In this document: positions 29,997 through 41,900 of the stretch, one piece after another
How positions within the stretch are numbered: position 1 is the first letter of the stretch
Layout of the letters: the number at the start of each line of letters is the position of its first letter
DNA from: Euglena gracilis
Taxonomy: Eukaryota > Euglenida > Euglenophyceae > Euglenales
Assembly: GCA_039621445.1 (NCBI GenBank)
Contig: CP154955.1
Coordinates: 47,205,540-47,269,539, forward strand
Direction of reading: 5' to 3'
DNA length: 64,000 nucleotides
Notes under the pieces: model-generated
Told to the model about the DNA's origin: nothing
The model's database searches: none
Seen by the model: only the letters and a program-made list of their open reading frames with translations
Made by a program: the position numbers and the translations under genes

Positions 29997-32900
29997 ATGT
30001 TGTCCCCCCCCCCCACCGTGCAGCCAGGGACACCCCTGCCGCCGGTGCTTGCCGAAGCGGATGCCCTTAAAGAGCAAGGGAACCGGCACTTTGAACAGCG
30101 AGCGTTCCAAGAGGCGCTGAAGTTGTACAGCAAAGCCATTTCCTTGGCCCCCGAGGTAAGTGCTTGTGTTCCCGTGCACAAGCATGCTGTTCATTTTTGG
30201 GCACTTATGTGAACTCTTTGTGCCAAATGTTTGTTTCAAACAAGTGTTCAAATTTGATGGAGTTCAGATAATCCCTTCCCTTGTCAGTCACTTCAACATT
30301 AGTTTGGACAGAAAACGGGAACCGAGAGCAGCTTCGGAGCTATTGTTGGATTTTTTTCCCCCGTTTCCGGAACACTACTGTCGCAGTTGACACACCATGT
30401 CATCGACACAATCCCCGTGTCAACGACACATTCCCTGAATATTGGTGTGTCTTGGAAAAGGGGGGGGGGAGTGCTTTGTGCTTTGTGCTATGGGTCGGCT
30501 TCTTTTTGGGGGAGGTTGCACAGGCAGAACAGGGTGGACCACTCTGGTGGCGAAGTTGGGGGCCAAAATTCGGGCACACCAGAGCGTGGACGATGAACAG
30601 GGTTGCGATACCAACACACTACATTAAGGAAAGGTGCATTTAAAATTTCAACAAATCCAATGCACCTTAACTCAAGGGACTAGGGGGGGGGGGGGCTCCA
30701 GTACCAGTGTAGGGGGGCGAGCACATGCATTTTTCTGTTTTTGCTTTCATTTTTCTGCAAAGAATGCCCTTTTCATTTCCTTCCAACAATTTTTTAAGCT
30801 CTGCTGGGATATCATTTCAACTTAGTGAAAATGATTTTGTTTTTGGACAGGTATTTTCCTGAGACCAAATTTGTGATCATTTTTTTGTCATAATATTTCC
30901 CCCAGGAATTGGATAATAATCCCCCCGGGAATATTTTTTGATCAGGATGCTCCCGAATTTTGGAATTATGCTGTGTTTGTTGACACTCTTAGTGCTCGCT
31001 GTGCTTCCGTTCTTTTTTCTTGTTTTGTGTTTGGACCCAACCGACCCCCCCACCACTGGTGGGTTTGTCGAGTCCAGGAGAGTTCCAAAGCCAGGGGGTC
31101 TGGGTCACGGTTTCACTTAATTCAGGAGTGACCCGCTGCGGGAAAGGTGTGACGAGTTTTTTTTGAAGGTTCATTCAGGCTGCTGGATCCCCTTCAGGAG
31201 AGTGTCCAGGGGGAGGGGACGCCAATACATTTTTTTTGTGTTTTTTGTGTGTTTTCGACTTCGGCACGCTGCGGTTTTTTTGTGTTTTTTTTTCACTGGC
31301 AATTTCCCAATTTTCCGATTCTGTCGATTTTTTTTTGCTGGGATATTTTTTTCGACCTTGAAAAACTTCATATTCTGGTCCGATTTTCCCCTGTGGCGAA
31401 ATTTGCTTTGTCGAAATTCTTGACATTTTTGGACCTTTTTGGCCAACAAATTGTAGCATTTGGGGCTTCTGACGTTCTCAAAATCTAATCAACATGAATC
31501 AACTTTTAGCTGCATGACCAAAATCCTCTCCAGCGGAAAAGTGTACATCTGGGGGAACATGAAGGAATTAACATGCAACTTAAGGGTTTTTTTGGCGTTT
31601 TTTTTTGCCCTTTTTTGTGTCGCATTTTTTGATGGTCCACGCTGTGTTCCACGTTTTTCCCCCACAGTTTTTTGGCTCATTTGGGGGTTTTGGGTGGGTA
31701 GGTTAGTCGACCCCGAGGGAATGCGTTGTGGTTGGTGACTTTCAAAGGAAAAGGCAAGTGGGTAGGTTTGAGTTGTGGAATATTTCCCTGACCCTGAGGT
31801 CACTCAGTGAATTGGGGCATGGGCCAGAAAGTTTCCTGATGCATCAATTGTTTTTTGGGGGTGCAACAATGATGGACGATTTGAATTTTTTTTGGGTTTG
31901 TTTTGGGATAACCCAGAAATTCTGCAGTGCAAAGTGCTGGGTATTCAAACAAGAAGGGTCAGAAATGAAGAAAATGACGAAAATTTATCCATGGGGATAG
32001 GTGCAAGCCCTTAGATGCACTTTGGCTTCTGTCTGGTTTAAGGCCTGGCGCTGCATTCCGCTTCTGGCCCTTTCTTCAGAGCAACTCCCAATAATTGCCC
32101 AACCCCATATTCACTGGGATTTCAAACTTCCATGCTGTTTTCCTTTGCCCTTCCCCTTCCCCTTGTGTTTTTGCCCTTTCGTTCCCCTTTCCCTGACTGC
32201 CCCCCCCCCCCCCGGCAGCCATATGAAGAGACTGGAATCCGACCTTCTTCCATTTTACATCTCAGGTGGCCGCATATTATGGCAATCGTGCTGCAGCATG
32301 GTTAATGCTTGATACTTACAGAGAGCAGGCTTTCTTTGAAAGTGAGGAGGCGCCGAACCTCCCCTCCCCGGCAGGATTGGTTTGGATCACAGTGATCTGG
32401 TCCCCACTGATATTGAACTGTGCAACAAAAAGTCCACATATAGATTTTTGTGGACCTTTTTTTTTTTTAATGAAATATCGCGAATTAAATCATGGGCATT
32501 GGCAAAATCATTTTGACAATGCCAAATTGTGGGCCTCCCTTCTCCCCCACCCCAAGATTGTACAAAACCACTGCCGGGTCGATCGTCCAATCCAACCAGA
32601 GGCCAAAGGTGCTTGCCGGGAGGGGGGGGGTTGGTCCAAAACAGCCTGACAAGGAATGCATCAAGGACTGTCAGCGGGCGGTGCAGTTGGCTCAGAGCCG
32701 GCTGTTGCATTGCCCACGGTGCCCGCCATCTATTTCACTGCCATCCATCTGTTTGTCCATTCCTGAGGGTGCTATTGAGGGCAAAGCAGAAAATGTTTGA
32801 TTGGATATCACAATTTTTCACCGCAAACGATGGGGGGGGGCAGGGGTTGTCTTAAGCCGAGGCGACCCTACCCAGGGGGGGGGTCCAGCCAGCCAGCCAG

Positions 32901-35900
32901 CACCTTTTTTCCAGCCAGCACCTCCCAGGTTGGCTGCAGACCCCCCCCCCCCAGGTCCACCGAAATAAAGTTCGGGCCAGCCCAGCGAAGGCGGGCTGGA
33001 CCGAAAAAATTTTGGCACAAAGCGCGGAAAATTTTGGGAAATAGGGGTCAACACTGGCCAAAAATGACACTTCTGTTTTGGGCTTTCACCCCAGAACCCA
33101 GCTGGATTTGTGCTTTTTTCGGGCATTTTTTTGGGTACCCGTGGGTAGGGGTAGGTAGACAGGTTGGCAGGTGGGTGGGTAGGTAAACCCCCCCAAATAT
33201 AAAACCCCTTAGCTTTATATTTGGGCACCTCCCCAAACAGGGGTTCTTCAGGACCCCCCCCCCCCCGGGGGTCCCGAAGCTGGCTGGAAAAAAGGTGCTG
33301 GCTGGACCCCCCCCCCCCCCCTAGGGGGTGGGGGCCAGGGGGGTAGGCCCGACCAGCCAGGAGCTGGGCCCGGCGCCACCTGCCCACCCGCCTACCTACC
33401 TACCCACCTGCCAATCTACCCGCCTACCTGCCTGCCTGCCTACCTACCTACCTGTGGCTGGCTATGTTTAAACAAAAACTGCCACTCCCCCAGGTTGCTT
33501 GGCTTTACTGGGTTTTTCGGGGTGGGGGGACTGCTGCGTGGCGTTGACCAGCTTAGCCTACCCTGGCCCCCGACCCCAAGTTTGCCAAGGGCTATGTCCG
33601 GATGGCCAAGGCACTGTGCGCGCTCGGTACGTCTTTTGCTCTGGACCTGCAGAGAAAGTGCCCTAGAAAGTGCCCTCCCAAATAATCAAACCCTGTGGTT
33701 TATTATTTGAACTCGCGAAGTTGGAGTCAGAGGGTTGATTATTTGCCTACGTTGACATCTGTGAAAATGGCATAGCACGATTGTGGATTTCACAGTGCAG
33801 TCTTCTTTGAATAAATGTGCAGTTCAGAATACCATGATTTAAGGACGTGTCTGGTGGTTTCCCTTTTTTTCTTTGCTGGAGTACGGACGTAGCTTAATGG
33901 GGGGGATGCCTTTCGCATTTTTGCACATTTTTCCGTGCGTTTTTTTAAAAATGTTTTTTCCAAAAATATGCGGGGCTGAAAAAATATGCGGGTTTTTTTT
34001 CTTCGATTTTTTAAGCAAATTTTTTTTGCCTTTTGGGAATTTTTTGTGATTTACCCATTTTTTTTTGAATTTTGACCATTTTCGCATTTTTTTTACTTTT
34101 TTTTGTAAATTTCGATTTCTAACATTTTCCTCAAATTCCCTGCAATCTTTGTAAATCTGGTGCCATCTTTGCATGCTTTTTTTTGAGCATTTTTTTTTTT
34201 GCATTTCCCTGATTTTTGCACTTTGTATCTCAAATTTAACACACTTCTGCACATTTTCCCCCCTAAAAAATGGGCATCGTTTGCGCATTTATTTTGAGGC
34301 CGGAGTGGCACAAACCACCCACACTGATCATGGTGGGGGAGTGGGTCATACGGTGAACAATGACAGCAGCAGCACCAGAACGAATGGTGTGCACAATGGC
34401 AAGAAAGGGGCAGCGTAAACTGCCCAAACAATATCCCAGTCACAAATAATAACCCTCCTCCGGAGGACCAATTTCGGTGGTCCTCACAGTAAAAGCAGGG
34501 GTGGATGCGCCAGCCCGGCCCGTGCCCCCTCGCAGGGCAATTCGACAAGGCCAGCGAAGAGCTGACCCGCGCCATTGCTCTCCAGCCCCGCAACCCGGAA
34601 CTCGCGGAGGAGCACCGGCCCGGCTCCTTTTCCAGGGGGGGGGCACTGTTATCTGAAATTTCAACACAATTCCTGCGATGTCCGCAATTTGTCTGCGATG
34701 CATGGGTGCGTGCCTGCGCTGCATATACATACGAAACCACCAATCGGCCAGCAAAAACTGGAATGAACAAAGAATGCGGGGGAAATACTGTGAGGCAGAG
34801 AATTATATTCTTTAACAATTGCGAGATGCATTTTTTTATCCATTTCCACACCCGAGCCGCACCTGCATCGGCACCCACACCCAAACCCACACGCACACCC
34901 ACATTGACAACCACCAACAAACACAACCACTATATATATGTATATATATGTATATATATGTATATATGTATATATATGTATATATGTATATATATGTATA
35001 TATATGTATATATGTATATATATGTATGTATATATATATAAGATTAATTACAGTTGCTTCACCAAAGGTGTCAGGCACAGACAATTGCTTAAGCACTGTC
35101 CCACCCCCCCCCCCCCCCGGGGGGGGGGGGCTGGTTTTTTCAGAGTGACTGACTGGTTTTGGGCCCGGACCCCCTCCCACCCCCCCAGGGGGGTCGGCCA
35201 GGAGTGGGCAAAAGTGGCTTTTTTTTTGAGTGACCCCGGCGCCGAAGGCGCCGGATTTTTTTTTTTTGCCTAAAATGGCCTAAAGTGACTGGAAAGTGGC
35301 CGTTTTTCTGAGTGGCCGACCCCCCCCCCCCCCCGGGGGGTAGTGACTGGCTGGTTTTTTGAAAATGAGTGACTGACTGGTTTTTAAAAAAGTGGAGTGA
35401 CCCCCCCCCCCCCCCGGGTGTCGGTAAGCAATTGTGTGGTCAGGCACCTGGCAATCTGGTTGAACTTGACCATGCAAGGGCAGCCGCAATGCCATTTAAT
35501 GCTCAGTCACAGCCAGTCAAATGTACCCCCCCCACCCAGTTTCAAGTTGATGGTGGGCTGGTTTTCGCTCATTATCTGCAGAAAGCTGACCAAGTCGCCC
35601 AGGAGGGTCCCCAGAAGCAGGTATGGGGAGCTGGGGGGAAATTTGACATCGGAGGCTTTTGACTTCTGGAAAATTGCGGAACATTGTGGGTAATTGCGGA
35701 AATTGTGGACAGCTCACCCACACACCCACCCACCCACCCACCCACCCACCACGCATGCACTCACTCTCACACCCATTTAGTACGATGCATTGGTGCCAAG
35801 TCACGGTTGGCTGCAGGATCTTTCGACCGAACAGGCTGCCAGGCTCCAGCGGGTGCAGTCGCTGCACCTGCAGATGGACCACGCGCTGCGTGCCTACCAC

Positions 35901-38900
35901 AACGGTGACTACGAGCAGGCCCGGGCATCGTTCAGCGCCATGATGCAGGTGCAGGGTTCGATGTTTCCCACCGTGGGACAAGTGCCCCCTAACCTTTCAC
36001 ATTGGGGAGCGTGCTGGGTGAGTAGAGTGGTGGGCTCACACATTCGGCTTGGTATTGATCCTGGTGGTTGAGGTTCGGCACCCTGCTCGGCGCACCTTCC
36101 CCACCGAGCTTGAAGTTCGATTGACTCACTTCCATTGATCTGTCTTTGGGTATCTTTGGGTTTGGAAGGCGTTTTTTTTGTCATTGCTGTTTCTTTTCTT
36201 TTCAGACTTGCACCATTGATTTTATCTAAAAATGTAAATTGTTACTTCTCCCACTTTACTGGCATCTTTGTCATGGCAAACGGCACTGTGATTGATTTGC
36301 CCATTTTTGAGGCACTTCTTGCTCTGGTTTTTAGTCTTGGACCCGGGGGGGGGGTAGGGTGGGTGGGTCCGGCCGAGCCCCCCCCCCCCCGGGGGGGGGT
36401 GTACTTTTTGGCGCCAAAGGCGCCGATTTTTTTTAAAGGTGCTATTTTTAGCATTTTCGCGATTTTTGGCCAATTTCGGCGTAAAGTGAGTGGGTCCCCG
36501 GGACCCCCCCCTGTCCATATCCTCCCTTTCCGCCACAGCTGACCAAGGCGCACACTGTGTTGCTGTGGGTATCTCGCAGCGAGGTGAAGATTGGCATCTG
36601 TGACCGTGCCCTTCGTCTCACCCTGCAAGTTATCAAAGCCGATCCTCAAAATGCGGAGGCTTACACCGTGCGAGGTTTGGCACCACCTGCACCAACCTGT
36701 TATTTGGTCGGAGGTTGGTGTTATTGCCTTTTTAAAAAAAAATTTTTTTCCATTTTTTCACGCCAGTGACACGAATTGCCTTTTTTTGGGTGAAAATTCA
36801 ACTTGCTCATTTTAACGCGAGTCCACATTTTGATTCTTTGTCATGGGAGGGATCGGCCTAAAAAAATGGTCCAAAATAATTGGTTGGACAAAAATCACCC
36901 AAATATTTCTGGACCAAGGAAGGATTCCACCCTTTTTTTTTCACTCTCCTCTCCACAGGTTTTCTTCAATGGAACGATTTCTTAAAATGCAAAGGAAAGG
37001 CCTTTTTTTTGAAAAAAGGCCAGAATCCATTGGTTCTGGGCCTTATTTAGGCTGTTTTGGCCGAATTGTCAGTATTTGACTGACCCCCCCCCCCCCCCCG
37101 GGTGGGTCGGGGTGACTGACTGGTTTTTTGAAAGCGGAAAGTGGATATCCCCCCTGATGGTAAGCCATTGTTTGGTGGGGTGGGTCGACCCCCCCCCCCC
37201 AGTCATTCCTGCCCTTCCTCGTGCTCTGGTCTTCCCATCGGGAGGATGGATTCCTGCGCCACAGGGGTGGCCCTGTTCCTCAGCAAGGACATGGAGCAGG
37301 CCATCAAGCACCTCACAGAGGCCATCCGGTTCCCCTCTTTTCTCCCCTGGTTCCTGTCACTCAGCTTTTTAATTGGACCTTTTTTTGATTTGGGTTGAGC
37401 CAGATACATTCAATATGCTTGGAAAATTTGAAAATATTTGTGTTATATTTTAACATAATAACAGCTATTACAATATATTATGATTTATATGAAGAATGAA
37501 GGATCAAACATTATTTATATTTGTATCAGATTGACCCTTCCTGCCGAAATTTCAAGAGCAGACAAAACTCTTCCCTTTGGACTGTGCATGTCTCCAATTG
37601 GACAAACTTCCTTGACTTCCCAATGTTAAGACCTTGAACATGTTTCCCCGATTGAAATGCCCTCGCTTCGTCGTAAAAAGGAATGAAAAAATGGACAAAC
37701 TCGGACAAAGAGCTTTGAACAATGGGCAAAGGCCGAGGTATATTGAGGCCTTTACAGTGAACAGCACCAGAACAGGTGGGGTGAGGCAACAAATATTGGG
37801 TGCGGTCCACAGGGTTATCATCAACGCTCGTCGCCGCCAACATTTTGCAGCGAACTTTTCATGAGACTCCATGTGCGGGTGGCACAGTCAAAGAAGCTTT
37901 TTTGCTCGCGACCAAAGCTGTGGGCTCGGACTGCACAACACCTAGCCAGTGGGGGGCGGGGACAGGCCTGTACGGGAATCCCTGCAACCCTATGGGTGGT
38001 GGGCTGGGGGGTGGACCCCCCCACCCCCATGGGTGGTGGTGGGGGCCCACCAGGCCTTCCCGTGTTTCCGGGGGCGCTGATTTTCAGGTCAAAGTTCCCC
38101 TTCGGCGTCGAAGGCGCCGAAGGAATTTTCTTTGTGCGGGTGCTGTGGTCGGCAGTGGGTCGACCCCCCCCCTCCCCACACAGGCCTTCCTGTTCAGCCC
38201 TGGGTGGGGCGGGGGGACCGAAGCGCTGTGCCCAACATGGCCCGGGTTGGTGCTGTTCCTCCCAGACCATGTGCCTCCGGTCTGTGGCCCATGCGCCACT
38301 CCCTTCCCTCTCGCTCAGGCTGGACCCGGACGAGGCGGAGGCTGCCCGGGCTCTGAAGCGAGCCCGGAAGGTGCAGGCCACCGTGAAGGAAGCGCAGGAG
38401 CAGGTGCGTGCCGGTTCCCATTGGACCTCCCACCTGCCTCACTCCTTATGTCGGGCCGCTGGACTCCTGTCGCAGGTGATGGTGGCAACAGGAATTGCGG
38501 TGGCAATACCTCGTAAATGGACCGACGCGCAATCCGTTTTTGCTGAAACCCACCCTGCTGTCACTTTTTTTCCCGTGCTGTTTGTGCGTTTGGCTGCATG
38601 ACGGCGTCATTTGGTGGAAGTGACCCGCCTTCGAGCTAGGCTATTCTTTTTTAAGAAGGGATAGGTGCAATGGCAAGCAAAGGGGGGGGAGGGGCATTTT
38701 CGAACCCCGAAAGGGGGGGGGTTGGGTTTTGGGCTTGTGCAAGAGAGTTTTTATTCCCCAGAGCCAAAAGCGCCGGGGCTGAAAACGACCATTTTCAGGA
38801 CAATTTTTTCTGGGTCAGGCCCGGTGTGAGCCTTCTATGGACAGGCACCCAACAGTACAACAACCCCCCCCCCCCCCCGCCCAGGGTTGCTATACAGCAG

Positions 38901-41900
38901 CTGGAGTCCAACCCTCTCCCGGGGTGTAGGTTACTAGCCGGGGGTTCGAGCAGGCGCTGCAGCTGTTCTCAGAGGCCATCCAGTTGGCGGAGGCCCCGCC
39001 TCACGCCCCGCTCTCTGCACTGCTGCATGCCGAGGTGTGAGATCCAAAGGACCAAAAAAAACATATGCTGAGCGAATAATCCTCTCCCCTGGTTTTTTTT
39101 TTTGGTGTCCGACAGCAACATCGATACCTTGCAACTGGACCTTCTCACTTTTTTTTTTAGTTTGAACAAGCTGAACAAAAATCTTGCTTGAAAGTAAAGC
39201 AAAAATACAAGTCTCATTTAGTTTTGCATCGGCTTGACGAAATGGCTGCTCACAGGACTCTGTCTGTGAATTTCACCCATCTTCAAATGCTTTGTACCAA
39301 CACCAGATTGTTTATCTCTCTTTGGAGTCGTTAAGCTGCCCGAGGTATCAGCGTATTGGAAGACCCCCTGAGCTGGGGGGGGGGGATCCTGGGCCAGACT
39401 CCTGGGCATGGGTTTCGGCGAAGCTCCAGAATTTTTTTTTTGGGAAGTGCCATTAGACAGCCCAATTTTTTGCTTGGTCCCCCCCCCCCCCCGGTTGATG
39501 GGGACCCCCTCCCCCTGGGACTGCTGGGTATGAGGTTTAAGCTTTTCTTTTCCTGTGGGTGCTTCTTGCATTTGTTGTGAATCGTTATGGGTCAAGAGGA
39601 GCTGGTATCGAGAAAGGGTTTCCATCGCTCCTGCCCTCCCACAGCGGGGGGCTTGCTACCTTCGGCTGGAGCGCTATGACAACTGCCTGGAGGATTGCGG
39701 AATTGCGTTGTACGCAGAGGATGACTACCGGTGAGTTGTTTCTGCAATCTCAAATCTCACGGGGAGAAAAAAGTGTGAGACTTGGTTCTGCAGTTTTTTT
39801 GGGGGGCGTTTGACAGTAAAATTCGCACCTGGCAACCTCGATTACATTGTATACCATCTTTTTTTTCGGAATGGAAACATTGAGAATATGCAGCATGAAC
39901 TGGAAAACATACAATGGACTCCAATTGGATGGTTAGTCCCGTCAGTCACACACCACACCAGTTGGGGCGTGTGTTTCCTCGTTTGTTTGCTTGCAGGGAC
40001 GCTTGGCTCACCCCGCCAGCCTTTGCTTCGGGTTTAGGGGTACCAAATGCCAAAACGATTTAACGTTTCTTTTTTCAGTTGCTTTTTTGTTTGCTTTCTT
40101 TGTTTTATAAACAAAAACGCAACAAAAACAACAAAAAAACGACACCAAGGCACCCCCCTCTCCCAAGTTAGTCGATGCATTCTCAAGAACAGGCTGGCCG
40201 TCAAAGTGACGGCCCTGCACCAGCTGGGCCGGCACGAGGAGGCGCTGCGGACGATGGAGCACGTGATGAAGATGCTGGGCAGCGACACGAAGGTCCAGCA
40301 CTGGCACGAGCGGGCGAAGTTTGAGGTGCGGAAGCAGCGGCGCACCGACTACTACACCCTGCTCCAGGTGCTGTGGTGCCTTCTTGTCAATAAATTGATG
40401 AAATTTATCAATTTATTGATGGTTTGAATTCGAAATTTTAATCAATTTTTTGTTTCAGATATGGACACAAATGTTTTTCCACCATAATCCTAGCTGTAAT
40501 GCTCAAGTTGATTGTCATCCTTTTTGTCAAGGTTTTTCTAAGTTGATTGTCGTCCTTCATTTTCATCCACCTGTTTTCACTTTTGTGGTTGATGTGTGCG
40601 AGTTCATTTTTGTCCACACACGTGAACTCCCCCCTCCCCCCAAACACACACAGGCAACACCAACACTGTTGCTTTACAGGTGAGCCGCATTGCATCTGAG
40701 ATGGAGATCAAGCAGTCGTACAAACAGGTAAGCTTTCTGTGTGCGGAAGGGGAGAGAGACGGTGATGAGGGAACCATTTCCACGCAATTGCTCTTGTCAG
40801 TCAACATGGAGGTGGAGATGAAGACACGAAGCAATGATAATACCAGTTTCCAAGAGTGACCAAGGGGTGGCAACATACACGCTACCTGCGGGTATACAGA
40901 CACATCCCCGCAGGTAGCTGTCGTGCATGCTGCCACCCCTTCATTCTGTATTCAAGCCAGGTGAATGTAGAATTCAAGGGAATCTTTTAACAAAAACATT
41001 GGACGCAAACACCATCGCTTTTCTTTGCTTCAGCTTTGATGGGCAAACATTCTACCGTTTGAAGTGTTTCAGTTGCCAGAATAACCACTGTCCCGAAACC
41101 ACCCACCCACCAAAAAAATTGTTGGCACCCTGCTTCCAGGGTTTTTTTAAATTGTGGACCCCCGGGGGGGGGAGGGGGGGCAGGGTGGGTGGGTCCGGCC
41201 GAGCCCCCGCCCGGGGGGGGGGTCCCCCCGGGGGGCCGGGGGGGGGGCCCCCCAGGGGGGGGGGGGTCCCCCCAGGGGGGTTAATGCCCGGGCTCCGGGG
41301 GTGCCCTCCTGAGTGGTGCTTGTGTACGCCCACGGCTGGAGGCACCGCGCAGCAACGCGGGGCACAACAAACCCAAACCAAACCCCCAGGGGGGGGTCCC
41401 CCCAGGGGGGGTCCCCCCAAGGGGGGAGTGGGATATTTTCCGGGGCCAAAGGCGCCGAAATTTTTTGAAAAAGTGCTACCTTTGGAATTTTTCACGATTT
41501 TTGGTGGGTCCCCCGGGACCCCCCCCCCCCCAGGGGGGCCCCGGGCCCCAGGGGGGTGGGGGGTCCCCCCCATCCTCCCCCCGGACTGAAAAAAAACCCC
41601 TGCCTGCTTCCTCCCACCCTGTTCAGCTTGCTCTGGAATGGCACCCAGACAAACACGCAGAGGACGAGGAGAAGCGCCGCACGGCAGAGGAGAAGTTCAA
41701 GCTGATGGGGGAGGTGCCTCCCCCCCCCCCCCCCGCAGGGTTTTAAGCGAGCGTTGGTTTTGTTCAGGGGGAGGGGAGGGGGGTCCGACCCCTGGGGGGG
41801 TCCAGACCTCCCTTCAGGGCCGAGGGGGTGTCCGGGGACCCTCATAGAACCAAAAAAAAACTTCCTTTCTTGCACTTTGCACTTCGCTTCGCGCCAGCAG

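Noticed and set aside
34093-34926. 277-codon - strand frame
   Set aside because: Antisense to a TPR exon and to T-runs; Lys-rich tail reflects homopolymers.
35078-35438. Calling the 8-bp-TSD elements introners outright
   Set aside because: They lie within larger introns and their ends do not supply GT at the 5' side and AG at the 3' side on the sense strand.
37634-37950. Possible extra exon of the TPR/J gene
   Set aside because: Readable frame but no TPR match, and neighbouring exons (37265-37328 and 38319-38403) already join in phase.
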